Of a stretch of 64,000 bases of DNA, positions 56,199-64,000 are shown in pieces; the first letter of the stretch is position 1, and the number at the start of each line of letters is the position of its first letter. Made by a program: the position numbers and the translations under genes. The stretch is taken from the NCBI RefSeq assembly GCF_000746525.1, contig NZ_CP009048.1, positions 3,279,501-3,343,500 on the forward strand. Direction: 5' to 3'. The DNA is from Pseudomonas alkylphenolica (GTDB lineage Bacteria > Pseudomonadota > Gammaproteobacteria > Pseudomonadales > Pseudomonadaceae). Under the pieces are notes generated by a model. It ran no database searches. It was not told where the DNA came from and worked only from the letters and a program-made list of their open reading frames with translations.

Positions 56199-56442
56199 AC
56201 TGGCCCGTGGCCACAAGCGACTACTTCCGCTGATTGAACATGCCCTGAGCGAGGGTTGGACTGTCTGCCGGACACCTGGCGGGCACCTCAAATTCGTCAA
56301 GCCGGGCTTACCGCCGATTTATACCAGCGCGACAGCCAGCGATCACCGGGCAGAACGCAATGCACGCGCCATGCTGCATCGCGCACAACGCCACGCCACC
56401 GTGGTCGAGCACCCCGATCAAGAGGGAGCCGACCATGACTGA
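56182..56442 (+). CDS. Small ICE protein resembling the HicA fold
   Basis: The 86-residue protein has the pattern LLPLIEHALSEGWTVCRTPG then GHLKFVKPGLPPIYTSATAS. This resembles the GW-x-TxGGHLKF-P core of HicA-type double-stranded RNA-binding/interferase proteins, including the conserved active-site-like His (GGHLKF). It starts within the end of parA with a gagggga site and overlaps parB by eight bases, so it belongs to the par operon. No adjacent HicB is present. I recall similar ORFs in this slot of related ICEs annotated as hypothetical. Confidence 0.65.
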   Translation: MSNAHELARGHKRLLPLIEHALSEGWTVCRTPGGHLKFVKPGLPPIYTSATASDHRAERNARAMLHRAQRHATVVEHPDQEGADHD

Positions 56443-58141
56443 TGTCTCTCCGCAAGAGATGGCCAACAAGCTGATGAGCGACGGTTTCAGTCGTACCGGC
56501 CCTGTTGCAGAAACCTTGACAGACCCGATCACCGATACCGCGATGGTGGTGACGTTGGACCAGTTGCGCCCCTACGAGCTGGATCCGAGGCTGACGCGTA
56601 ATCCGCTGTACGAGGAAATCAAGGCCTCCATCCGCCAGCGTGGACTGGATGCTCCGCCACCGATCACCCGTCGTCCCGGTGCCGACCACTACATCATTCG
56701 TAACGGCGGGAACACGCGCCTGGCGATACTGCGCGATCTGTGGAGCGTGACCAAGGACGAGCGGTTCTTCCGTATCGGCTGCCTGTTCCGCCCCTGGCCT
56801 GAGCGTGGCGAGATCGTTGCCCTGACAGGGCATTTGGCCGAGAACGAACTTCACGGTGGCCTATCGTTTATCGAACGAGCTCTGGGTGTCGAAAAAGTCC
56901 GTGAGCTCTATGAACAGGAGGATGGTAAATCGCTCTCGCAATCGGAGCTTGCCCGACGCCTCAAGGCTGATGGCTACCCCGTACCCCAGCCCCACATCAG
57001 CCGCATGCAGGAGGCCATCCAGTTCCTGCTGCCAGCGATACCGAGCGTGCTCTATGCCGGCTTGGGACGCCCCCAAGTCGAGCAACTGACCTACCTGCGT
57101 AGAGCCGGTTCCAGGATCTGGGATGCGCGCGTCACCAAGAACAGTCTAAACATTGATTTTGCAACGCTGTTCCAGGATGTCCTGATGGTATTTGACTCCC
57201 CAGGGAGCTTTACGGCGCAGCGGGTGCAAGATGAGCTGATCGGCCAGATGTCCGAGTTGCTCGGGGTGGACTATGACACGCTGGTGTTCGAAATCACCGA
57301 TTCCGAAAAGCGCTGGCAGTTGCTTACTAGTGAACCGAACACACCGCCAGGTACGGAGACTACAGGGTCGGTCTCCACGACCAAGCCAACATCTCCATCC
57401 GTAGTCGCACCGCCCACGTCATCATCCACACCGCGGGTAACAGAGGCACCCAGGATACCGGCAAGCCATACCCTTTCGATTCAAGAGGGGCCTGCGACAC
57501 ATCCTCCGGCCGACGTGAATGACGATCAATATGCTAAGGACGATCACTCGGCCTTACTTCAGGAGCATATCGTCTCACCTGCCGAGACCACCGAGCGCCT
57601 ACAGTCGATCCAACGATTGGTGACCGACCATGTCGGCGAGACGCCACCTGATTTCGAAACCAGCGTGCTGCAGGCCATCCCTGTTCAGGCAGGCGGTCTC
57701 CACCCCATCTCGGATGTCTGGTACATCGATCCCGGCCTCGATACGCCGGATCGGCTGCGCGTCCACATCGCTCAGTTCGCGCGTGAGATCGCCAACGAAG
57801 CGGGTCTGGAAGAGGCCATTGTCGCCTGCGACGAGGGCATCGGCTTCAAATGCGCGGGAATATCTACCGATGAGAACACGCACTCAAATCTCCGTGGTGC
57901 ATTACTGCTGCTGCATAGCCTGAGCGTTCCCTACCAGCCGGACCGGACTCCGCCTTTACGGATGCCCGGGGATTTAGGCGCTCTTCTGCTGGGGCTGGAA
58001 CACAGCCCTTCATCACAACCTACCGCTAGATTGAGCGATACGAGCCTGGTGAAGCTTTTCCGCTTGGTGCGACTCGCCCGGCGACTGCTGGACATCGAGG
58101 CGGACATCACTGATGGCGATGCCACCCTGAACGGATCATGA
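56435..58141 (+). CDS. parB: ICE ParB-family protein (PFGI-1 class)
   Basis: The 568-residue protein has an N-terminal ParB/Srx-like domain (residues about 40-150: VVTLDQLRPYELDPRLTRNP, and IIRNGGNTRLAILRDL). An HTH-containing middle follows (LSQSELARRLKADGYPVPQPH). A proline/threonine-rich disordered linker spans about 300-380, with a further C-terminal domain. This matches the TIGR03764 ParB family of integrating conjugative elements, longer than chromosomal ParB. It would bind element DNA and cooperate with ParA. ATG 56435 overlaps the preceding gene. The stop overlaps a potential start of the DUF2857 gene. Confidence 0.9.
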   Translation: MTDVSPQEMANKLMSDGFSRTGPVAETLTDPITDTAMVVTLDQLRPYELDPRLTRNPLYEEIKASIRQRGLDAPPPITRRPGADHYIIRNGGNTRLAILRDLWSVTKDERFFRIGCLFRPWPERGEIVALTGHLAENELHGGLSFIERALGVEKVRELYEQEDGKSLSQSELARRLKADGYPVPQPHISRMQEAIQFLLPAIPSVLYAGLGRPQVEQLTYLRRAGSRIWDARVTKNSLNIDFATLFQDVLMVFDSPGSFTAQRVQDELIGQMSELLGVDYDTLVFEITDSEKRWQLLTSEPNTPPGTETTGSVSTTKPTSPSVVAPPTSSSTPRVTEAPRIPASHTLSIQEGPATHPPADVNDDQYAKDDHSALLQEHIVSPAETTERLQSIQRLVTDHVGETPPDFETSVLQAIPVQAGGLHPISDVWYIDPGLDTPDRLRVHIAQFAREIANEAGLEEAIVACDEGIGFKCAGISTDENTHSNLRGALLLLHSLSVPYQPDRTPPLRMPGDLGALLLGLEHSPSSQPTARLSDTSLVKLFRLVRLARRLLDIEADITDGDATLNGS

Positions 58142-58152
58142 GGGCGCCGACC

Positions 58153-58713
58153 ATGCCCGAACCGCATCCGCTCAATCAGGCCGTCATCGCGCAAGCGCTC
58201 CACGATTTGCGCAATGGCCAGTTGCGCCGGGCCAAGTCCATGGGATTTGACGATGCTGCTCTGGATGCACTCAAGCATCCGGCCATGGCCAGCCTCCTGG
58301 CCAACGCCACCGTCTCATGGTGTTCCGTGAGCGTGAATTCGGAAGTGCTGCGACGCCTTCTGAGCCAGGTAGACAATCTCTTACGGGAAATCGAGGAGAT
58401 CGATCGGTTCCTGCGACTGGGTGCGAGCACAGAACTCATCAGCAGATTTTATGGCCTGAACCATCAGGAAATCGCCCTCAGGCGCGACGTTATCGGGCTA
58501 CCGAAACGCAAGGGCCGGCATCCGGTTCTGACAGAAGAGCAGGACTCCGATCTCTGGCATCGCTGGTCTGGAACCGTAAAAGAGCGTGGCACTGCGCTGA
58601 CCGACGACATGGCCATGCTTGCCATTACAGCCGATCTTGCGGAGTCTACGGGCCTGCCCATCTCAGTCATTTGGAGCGCTATCCGAGGGTGGATTGATGA
58701 AGGACTGATCTGA
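58153..58713 (+). CDS. DUF2857 family ICE protein
   Basis: The 186-residue protein starts MPEPHPLNQAVIAQALHDLR. It contains the DUF2857 pattern DNLLREIEEIDRFLRLGAST ... LISRFYGLNHQEIALRRDVI GLP, with a helix-turn-helix-like segment. It could regulate or assist ICE replication genes. ATG 58153 has an aggg site eight bases upstream. ATG 58138, overlapping the parB stop (ATGA), is an alternative adding five residues. The stop overlaps the next start (TGATG). Confidence 0.85.
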   Translation: MPEPHPLNQAVIAQALHDLRNGQLRRAKSMGFDDAALDALKHPAMASLLANATVSWCSVSVNSEVLRRLLSQVDNLLREIEEIDRFLRLGASTELISRFYGLNHQEIALRRDVIGLPKRKGRHPVLTEEQDSDLWHRWSGTVKERGTALTDDMAMLAITADLAESTGLPISVIWSAIRGWIDEGLI

Positions 58714-59903
58714 TGGGCAGTCCACGCCATTCACCCAGTCCCGTATCGCTGGGGGAGTTGTTCGACCAGGCGCTGCAGCACATGCCGCCTCCCCCTACCA
58801 TGGCAGCGGCACCACCAGTTCCGTCTGATGGATTTATCTTCAGTGGCAATCGTCATGACAGCGTGCCACGTGCGTTGTTGCTGGACAATCGACTGACCCC
58901 GCTTGAACGGAACGCCTGGCAAGTCTTCCGTCTGCTGCTCAATGATGACGGGGTCACGGCCTTTCCCACTTATGACCAGCTCGCTCCCTGGCTGGCCTCA
59001 ATACCGTGTACGGCGCGCGCATCCCATGAAACTGTCGCCCGCGCGCTGACCCTGCTAAGGCTGACGCGCTGGATCAGCCTGGTGCGTCGCAGGCGTGACC
59101 CGAAGACCGGACGGATATTGGGTAACCTCTATGTGTTGCACGATGAACCCCTGACGCCCTATGAAGCCATCCAGCTCGACGCCGATTATCTGAGGCTGCT
59201 CAGCCGGTCCTTGGCCCACGCCAGCAAGTCCATCCAGCGCGTCGGTGTGCATGTGCTGAAAGAAATGGCTGAAGATCCGTTGCTCAGCGGCCAACTGCTT
59301 CCCACCCGGTTACAGGTACTGTCGCAGCGCCTGGCCGCGCAGGGTTGGGTTCAGACGGCGACTTATCCACAGCCTGGGGATGCCCACAATTCCGAAGAAG
59401 GGCCAGAAAGCCTTCTTCGGAATCAGCCGCGCCCGACTTCGGAATCCGAAGCAGGCGAAAAGCCCAGTAAATCCGGCTCACTTCGGAATCCGAGGACCGA
59501 TAGTACTGTACGTAAAGAAAAAGAAATAAAAGAAGTACGTACTGTACCGCGCACGCACAAGTTGGGAATGCTTCGGCTCCCCGAGCGCTTCCTGTCACTC
59601 AAAGCAGAGCAGCAATCAGGCGCACTCGCCGCCCTACAGCCCGTGGATACGCAGTTGCATCAGGCTGTCCTCGACGAATGGGATGCCCGCTGCCAAGCCA
59701 GCACGGTACACAATCCCGCCGGGTACTTGTTCGGCATCATCCAGAAAGCCATGCGTGGCGAGTTCCGCGCCTGGGCTGGACAGAAGACAGCCAGCGTCAC
59801 GACAGCACCAGAGTCGCAACCCCCGAAATCACCGCCACCTGCGGACCCCGCCGTGGCACAGGAGCATATCGCCCGTCTGCGGGCACTGATGCGCCTGCCC
59901 TGA
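58713..59903 (+). CDS. STY4528-type ICE replication protein
   Basis: The 396-residue protein resembles STY4528, the pathogenicity-island replication protein. It has a winged-helix-like N-terminal half (ALLLDNRLTPLERNAWQVFR; TYDQLAPWLASIPC ... SHETVARALTLLRLTRWISL), a low-complexity region around 225-275 and a conserved C-terminal helix domain (AGYLFGIIQKAMRGEFRAWA). The layout recalls plasmid Rep initiators. Iteron-like repeats lie inside its own coding DNA and palindromic repeats lie just downstream, consistent with initiating element replication. That link is inferred. Confidence 0.82.
   Translation: MGSPRHSPSPVSLGELFDQALQHMPPPPTMAAAPPVPSDGFIFSGNRHDSVPRALLLDNRLTPLERNAWQVFRLLLNDDGVTAFPTYDQLAPWLASIPCTARASHETVARALTLLRLTRWISLVRRRRDPKTGRILGNLYVLHDEPLTPYEAIQLDADYLRLLSRSLAHASKSIQRVGVHVLKEMAEDPLLSGQLLPTRLQVLSQRLAAQGWVQTATYPQPGDAHNSEEGPESLLRNQPRPTSESEAGEKPSKSGSLRNPRTDSTVRKEKEIKEVRTVPRTHKLGMLRLPERFLSLKAEQQSGALAALQPVDTQLHQAVLDEWDARCQASTVHNPAGYLFGIIQKAMRGEFRAWAGQKTASVTTAPESQPPKSPPPADPAVAQEHIARLRALMRLP
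59389..59490. repeat. Iteron-like repeats within the STY4528 gene
   Basis: The motif cttcggaatc occurs at 59415, 59437 and 59481, with the inverted form attccgaag at 59389. The direct copies are 22 and 44 bases apart, that is, one face of the helix. The copy at 59437 extends to a near-palindrome cttcgg-aat-ccgaag. They fall in the low-complexity part of the protein, where coding constraint is low. Confidence 0.6.
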
Positions 59904-59982
59904 ACGCAGCCGCCCCGGATCTTCTGGATGTCCAGGATGCCATGGCTCGATCTGCCCAAGCGCTGCGGCGGCCTGCGCGTGC

Positions 59983-60125
59983 GTCCACCGAAGGCCATGG
60001 TCGCCTATACCACTGGTATAGCTGAACAGACTGCCTTCCCTGCAACGCATCACCTGCAGCCCCTGGATCCACTGCAGGAAAAGTCCACCGAAAGCCATGG
60101 TCGCCTATACCCCGGGTATAGTTGA
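59983..60125. repeat. Tandem palindrome repeats, candidate ICE origin or control site
   Basis: A unit of about 42 bases (gtccaccgaaggccatggtc...) is repeated exactly 100 bases apart at 59983 and 60083. Each copy contains a 17-base palindrome: ctatacc-act-ggtatag (60005-60021) and ctataccc-c-gggtatag (60105-60121). A degenerate third copy (aagggcaatggtcacgatatac) is at about 60150. The whole 59904-60323 gap is otherwise gene-free. The arrangement fits binding sites for a partition, replication or relaxase-accessory protein. Confidence 0.7.
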
Positions 60126-60323
60126 TCACGCAGCCTTCCAGAAACTGCGAAGGGCAATGGTCACGATATACATCTCGCAGCCGATCAGCCCCGGCGAAGC
60201 GCAAGACTTCACGGCAGCCGTGTGAACGCCTAAACAGGTATTCATGCGGTGCGGTTTGATGACTGACACCCTTCCGGTCAATGCCGATGCTGGCGACCCG
60301 TTTCCTTACCGAGAGTCGTCACG

Positions 60324-61151
60324 ATGGCCACCGAACCCGAATCTTCGCTGCAGTTGAACATTGGTTCATTGCGCAGCGCGATGTCGCTGACGCTGCACAC
60401 TCATCATGCATCCCGCATCTGGCACGGACGCGCGCCCTCCGAGGGCAAACCCGGTATTGTCGGGCTCAACGGCTTTGTCGCCATCATGACCAAGCTCAAA
60501 CGCGGCGCCGAGCAGGATGATCCCTACTCCGACTGGTGGATGCTGCGCATTGAGGACAAGCTCAGCACCACCAAAGAACAGCTTCAGGCCTTACGCGAAC
60601 AGGTTGATCAGGCGCTGGCCGATGTGCCGGCTGCACTCAGCCTGGGCGAGAACCTCAACGTCCAGCCGGTAAAGCTGCCGCTGTTCGTGGCCTCACAGCT
60701 CGGCTTCATGGCGGTCTATCTGCTCGCCGACTACGACGACCTAGCCCGGCGTCTGATCCTGGCGCACCACACCGCCCTGATCGACCGCAGCACCCTAGAA
60801 CGCTGGCTCAATGAAGGCGCGCACGCGTTGCGCAGCCTTTTCAGCCTGGCGCAGCAGTACCGCTACTCCGGTACCCAGCGCGACGACTTCGCTGCCAACA
60901 ATGCCGCGGCGCGTGCCGCCTTGGAGAAATACGGTGAACTACCGCAGGACGTGCTCGATGGCACACGCCGTTCACGCTTTGCGCCACCGCTCATCCGTCG
61001 CGCCCCTTTGGCATCGGCGCCAGGCACGTCGACGGTTTCAGAGGTTACGCCAGCCAACGACACTGGCACCGTTGATCCAGCCGCATCAAACGAGGAGAAC
61101 CAGGACGACGACACGCCTGCGCCTGTCGACAGTGAGGATGAACCAGCATGA
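60324..61151 (+). CDS. PFL_4669-type ICE protein
   Basis: The 275-residue protein matches the TIGR03761 family of integrating conjugative elements. It has the N-terminal LQLNIGSLRSAMSLTLHTHH AS, a central FVASQLGFMAVYLLADYDDL and a C-terminal acidic, disordered tail (about 225-275). The family is confined to ICEs of this type and has no proven function. It may take part in DNA processing during transfer. Its ATG is 200 bases after the tandem palindromes. The stop overlaps the DUF3158 start (ATGA). Confidence 0.85.
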   Translation: MATEPESSLQLNIGSLRSAMSLTLHTHHASRIWHGRAPSEGKPGIVGLNGFVAIMTKLKRGAEQDDPYSDWWMLRIEDKLSTTKEQLQALREQVDQALADVPAALSLGENLNVQPVKLPLFVASQLGFMAVYLLADYDDLARRLILAHHTALIDRSTLERWLNEGAHALRSLFSLAQQYRYSGTQRDDFAANNAAARAALEKYGELPQDVLDGTRRSRFAPPLIRRAPLASAPGTSTVSEVTPANDTGTVDPAASNEENQDDDTPAPVDSEDEPA

Positions 61152-61663
61152 CCGCAGCCAACCGCTTCTTGGCACTGGAACAGGCGGACTTCCAGCGGCT
61201 GGAACACGCAGGCTACCTTAAAGGCCTTTTAAAGCCTTTTAAAGGTAATGGGGAGCTCGCGACCTGGGCCAGCCAGTGCCAAGCGCTGCGGGACGATCTG
61301 ATCGGACTGGCGCAGCGCAAAGTGCTGTCGCAGGCCCGCAGCCACCCCTTCAACCTCCTTCCCGTGCAACTGGCCCAGCAAACCACTGGCGCAGGCACGT
61401 CCTTTCTGCGCTGGCGCAACCTCGATCGCTCGCGCATGGGCACAACGCTGTGGGAGGAACAGCTTGCCAGCCCCGGCACACCGGCATCGCTGATCGACGA
61501 TCTCTTCGCCATCGAGGTGCAGCGCATCGTGCTGAACCTGCAAATCAGCCTCACCCACAGCATCGCCCGGCAAACCTCGGAGTGCGCCAGCAAACTGGTC
61601 CACATCGAGGGGGCTTACCAACGGCGTATCCACGCCATCCCCCCCAAGGAGTCACACTCATGA
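61148..61663 (+). CDS. DUF3158 family ICE protein
   Basis: The 171-residue protein is helical, with DLIGLAQRKVLSQARSHPFN and a C-terminal LQISLTHSIARQTSECASKL. It matches the DUF3158 family found only in such ICEs, between PFL_4669 and SSB. The DNA near its start contains three short tandem ccttttaaag-like units (61219-61245) encoding GLLKPFKGN. Function is unknown. Conserved order next to ssb suggests a role in conjugative DNA handling. Both ends overlap neighbours by four bases. Confidence 0.82.
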   Translation: MTAANRFLALEQADFQRLEHAGYLKGLLKPFKGNGELATWASQCQALRDDLIGLAQRKVLSQARSHPFNLLPVQLAQQTTGAGTSFLRWRNLDRSRMGTTLWEEQLASPGTPASLIDDLFAIEVQRIVLNLQISLTHSIARQTSECASKLVHIEGAYQRRIHAIPPKESHS

Positions 61664-62055
61664 GCACGCATTTCTACGGCGAGGGCAATATCGGCTCTGC
61701 GCCAGATTTTCGCGAGTTTTCGAACGGCAACAACGAGCCGCGACGGCTGTTGCGCCTGAATGTCTATTTCGACAACCCCGTGCCTACCAAGGAGGGCTTT
61801 GAAGATCGCGGCGGGTTCTGGGCACCGGTCGAGATTTGGCATCGCGATGCCGAACGCTGGGCAACGCTGTATCAGAAGGGTATGCGCGTATTGGTCGAAG
61901 GTCGGGCGGTGAAAGACGATTGGGAGGATGCGGATGAAAACGAGCGTGTGACCTTCAAGATCGAAGCGCGCCGCGCTGGCATCCTGCCTTATCGCATTGA
62001 GTCTGTCGTGCTCGGGGCCAAGCCTCCTGCAGCGGAGCCAGCCGAGAACGAGTGA
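61660..62055 (+). CDS. ssb: ICE-encoded single-stranded DNA-binding protein
   Basis: The 131-residue OB-fold protein starts MSTHFYGEGNIGSAPDFREF, and its LRLNVYFDNP segment and VEIWHRDAERWATLYQKGMRVLVEGRAV... core correspond to SSB strands. It lacks the DIPF-type C-terminal tail of chromosomal SSB and ends AEPAENE. It would coat single-stranded element DNA during transfer or replication. It is coupled to DUF3158 by an ATGA overlap and is the last gene of this transcriptional run before a 750-base gap. Confidence 0.85.
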   Translation: MSTHFYGEGNIGSAPDFREFSNGNNEPRRLLRLNVYFDNPVPTKEGFEDRGGFWAPVEIWHRDAERWATLYQKGMRVLVEGRAVKDDWEDADENERVTFKIEARRAGILPYRIESVVLGAKPPAAEPAENE

Positions 62056-62259
62056 TCATTCCCGCCCTGCGTGCACCTTTCCCGTTGAGCGATTGCGCCA
62101 ACCACCAGTCGCTCACCGGGCAACAGCCAGCGTCCATGGAGTTCCACTGAGATCCGCAGTTCGCGGCACATGGAGAAGCTCCCGGAGAACCAACCTACGG
62201 CCTCCATTCGCTGCCCCATGGCTTCCAGCTACTCTTGCAGACTCTCCTCGATTGCCACA

Positions 62260-62499
62260 TCAGTCCAGATTCTCCGCGATATGGAATACAAGCTTGAGCG
62301 GTTCCTTGCTGTCGACTATCTGGTACATCACATCCCGCTTGCTTCTGGGCAACGTTTTCGCACAACGCTTCGCCGTATCACGCACGGCTGCATCGGTGCC
62401 GTGAATAGTCGCCGCCAACAGCAGCACCAGGTATGCATCGGTAAGCGTCTTCGCCATCACCTCAGTCTCATTGCAGGTCATTTTTGAACTGACGCTCAT
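62260..62499 (-). CDS. Hypothetical small protein on the opposite strand
   Basis: This 79-residue frame lies in the gap after ssb. It reads MSVSSKMTCNETEVMAKTLT ... RSKRDVMYQIVDSKEPLKLV and looks helical and soluble. Third-position GC is reasonable for a gene. ATG 62499 has no ribosome site. An internal ATG (MAKTLTDAY) follows gagg too closely. I do not recognise it, and the opposite frame is less gene-like. It may be a real small ICE gene or a chance ORF. Confidence 0.35.
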   Translation of the reverse strand: MSVSSKMTCNETEVMAKTLTDAYLVLLLAATIHGTDAAVRDTAKRCAKTLPRSKRDVMYQIVDSKEPLKLVFHIAENLD

Positions 62500-62811
62500 C
62501 CGGTTGCATAGCGCCCTAACTATCTCGGAATCATGTCAAGTTGTTCCACTGACGTCCACTGCGGTCGCTGAAGCGATGCGTGACGATACGGTCGCGGCTC
62601 TGACGTACGACCTGCTCGACGCGTCTGAAAACACCCTTTCATAGCGCAAACGTCGACCGATCACGCCCACTCCCGCTGAATACGGCGCAACAGGGGTTCG
62701 GTTTGGTTTTCGACACATACGCTGATCGCAGGCATCAATGATCCCGTGTCCCTCCTCTCCCAGGGACGGTGCAGTTATCCCAGTGTTGACCTGAAGTCAT
62801 GAGGAGGTCCC
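62500..62811. other. Gap before the GHKL ATPase gene
   Basis: No complete gene is supported. On the plus strand an open stretch ending TAG at about 62645 (VAEAMRDDTVAALTYDLLDA) looks like the tail of a decayed ORF without a start. A small stem gtccct / agggac is at 62748-62767. The region between 62056 and 62260 also shows nothing convincing. Confidence 0.35.
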
Positions 62812-64000
62812 ATGCGTCTGCCCTTCGAGCTCGATCCGCAGATCATCCACCACATCATTTACAGCCAGGCGGGCTCCATCGGCAAAGCCCTCATCGAGTT
62901 GCTGATGAATTCGGTCGATGCCAGCGCCAGTGCCGTGCATCTGTCGCTGTCGCGCACCGGCTTCAGCTGCAGCGACGACGGCCAGGGCTTTGCCAGCCGC
63001 GAAGATGTCGTTTGCTACTTCGGCCGGTTCGGCACGCCACATGATGAAGGCGATGCGACCTATGGCCGTTTCCGCCTCGGGCGCGGCCAGATCATGGCCC
63101 ATGCCGCGACAGTCTGGCGCTCCAATGCCTGGATGATGACCGTCGATACCCGTGCGATGGGTTATCACTACGACCTAGACGACCTCCAGGACGCGTCGCC
63201 GGGCTGCTCGATCTCCGGCAACTGGTACGAAGTCCTGAGTGATGCAGAACTGATGTCGGCGATCCAGGAGGTTCGGGATTTGGTGCGTTACACTCCCGTC
63301 AGCGTGGTTTTGAATGGCCAGCGCATCACCCGCGATCCCCTTATAGAGCGCTGGGACGCCGAGGATGAGTGCGCCTGGTATCGCGTGAAAGCGGACGGCG
63401 CGGTCTCCATCTACAACCAGGGCGTACTGGTGCGTCACGACCCCGCGCATATGTGGGGTGCCGGGGGCCTCATCGTATCCAAGCAGGCCGTAGGCCTGAA
63501 CGTCTCTCGCACCGAGATTCTGCGCAAGACCTGTCCGGTGTGGAAAGCCATTGCCAAACAGTTCGGCCAGATGGCTGACCAGATCGCATCCCGCCTTGGC
63601 GATCATCGCAAGACCGAAGCGCGTCGTGAAAAGTCCGCGCGGGCGCTGCTTTCGGGCGATGCCAATATCGTCCAGATATACTCACGGGAAGAGGTCATCA
63701 CGCTTCTGCCCGGCAAGCGGCACGTGTCGCTTGAGGGCTTTCTGCGCAAATGCCGCTACAGCCATAACCAGCGGCAAGGCGGCAGGTTCGCGGTGGTCGA
63801 TAACGCCTTCGAGGTCCCGAAGGGTGAAGCCATCGCCCGCGAAGGTATCGCCGTGATCATTCACCCCGCCACACTCGACCGCTTCGGCTGCTACAGCGCA
63901 CAGGACTTCGTCGACTGTATCGTGCGAATCCATGCGAACCTGAAACAGGACGTGGAACTGAACGGCACACAGTACTGGCTCAACGGCCTCTTCGTTCCGG
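62812..64000 (+). CDS. HSP90-like (GHKL) ATPase, ICE-encoded, runs off the window
   Basis: A strong gaggagg site precedes ATG 62812, and the frame is open to the window end (396 residues seen). It has the GHKL nucleotide-binding motifs: N-box ALIELLMNSVDAS (residues 26-38, Mg-binding Asn), DDGQGF (55-60) and a glycine-rich RFRLGRGQIMAHA lid (about 86-98). The rest does not look like the full MutL, HtpG or histidine-kinase architecture, since no kinase H-box is seen. ICE neighbours suggest a mobile-element role, but GHKL proteins also occur in defence systems. The downstream partner is not visible. Confidence 0.8.
   Translation, partial: MRLPFELDPQIIHHIIYSQAGSIGKALIELLMNSVDASASAVHLSLSRTGFSCSDDGQGFASREDVVCYFGRFGTPHDEGDATYGRFRLGRGQIMAHAATVWRSNAWMMTVDTRAMGYHYDLDDLQDASPGCSISGNWYEVLSDAELMSAIQEVRDLVRYTPVSVVLNGQRITRDPLIERWDAEDECAWYRVKADGAVSIYNQGVLVRHDPAHMWGAGGLIVSKQAVGLNVSRTEILRKTCPVWKAIAKQFGQMADQIASRLGDHRKTEARREKSARALLSGDANIVQIYSREEVITLLPGKRHVSLEGFLRKCRYSHNQRQGGRFAVVDNAFEVPKGEAIAREGIAVIIHPATLDRFGCYSAQDFVDCIVRIHANLKQDVELNGTQYWLNGLFVP

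Noticed and set aside
56350..56434. Upstream in-frame extension of parB to 56360
   Set aside because: It overlaps the HicA-like gene in another frame. ATG 56435 gives the family N-terminus and the usual short overlap.
61989..62219. Minus-strand frame overlapping the end of ssb
   Set aside because: It overlaps a well-supported gene by 67 bases, and its tail is simply the complement of ssb codons.

Overview
The window looks like a chromosome segment of a Pseudomonas of the P. putida/fluorescens type. The evidence is high GC codon use, paired REP repeats of the P. putida type (core cgcggggcaagcccgctc) in many intergenic gaps, a glgA-treZ-malQ-treY-DUF2934-glgX cluster in the order known from pseudomonads, and NhaB. 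No rRNA, complete tRNA or CRISPR array was seen.

Region 1 (1-13.6 kb) is ordinary core genome. It holds a SotB-like exporter cut by the window edge, a PepSY protein with a b-type cytochrome, a TonB siderophore receptor, a PCuAC/SCO copper pair, a TSUP permease, nudC, a dienoyl-CoA isomerase-like crotonase, nhaB, a coupled gnd-zwf pair, a 55-residue coiled-coil ORF and a GNAT acetyltransferase. Region 2 (13.6-25.6 kb) is a storage-sugar operon. GlgA makes glycogen, GlgX debranches it, MalQ rearranges maltodextrins, and TreY plus TreZ release trehalose from chain ends. Junctions inside the operon overlap by 4-8 bases. Region 3 (25.8-44.2 kb) holds a passenger-less autotransporter barrel and then a lipid/alcohol block. 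The block contains a Zn-ADH, a LuxC-like acyl reductase, a LuxE-like synthetase, an Fe-ADH and an MFS permease. Further along is a six-gene beta-oxidation operon (3-hydroxyacyl-CoA dehydrogenase, acyl-CoA dehydrogenase, thiolase, an MBL-fold protein with degenerate metal motifs, EtfB, EtfA) divergent from a LysR gene. Between these lie a C4-antisense-like structured RNA upstream of a frameshifted DUF6124 gene, and a 513-bp segment bounded by 50-bp inverted repeats.

Region 4 (43.7-53.1 kb) is a mosaic accessory zone. It has an AHL-binding-only LuxR-type protein convergent with a 1508-residue NEL/LRR ubiquitin-ligase toxin, a frameshifted mgsA, an unknown ORF, a long Ig-like-repeat protein broken at a run of eight G, and an IS5-family transposase stub.

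Region 5 (53.1 kb to the end) is one end of an integrative conjugative element of the clc/PAGI-2/PFGI-1 type. It starts at an 18-bp copy of a tRNA-Gly 3' end and continues with LysR, AlpA, ParA, a small HicA-like ORF, ParB, DUF2857, a STY4528-type replication protein, PFL_4669, DUF3158, an SSB and a GHKL ATPase that runs off the window. Iteron-like repeats inside the STY4528 gene, and two 100-bp-spaced palindromic repeats just after it, are candidates for replication or transfer origins.

The observations most worth follow-up are the G8 tract, the AHL-binding-only protein beside the NEL toxin, the ICE palindromic repeats, and the LuxC/LuxE genes without luciferase.
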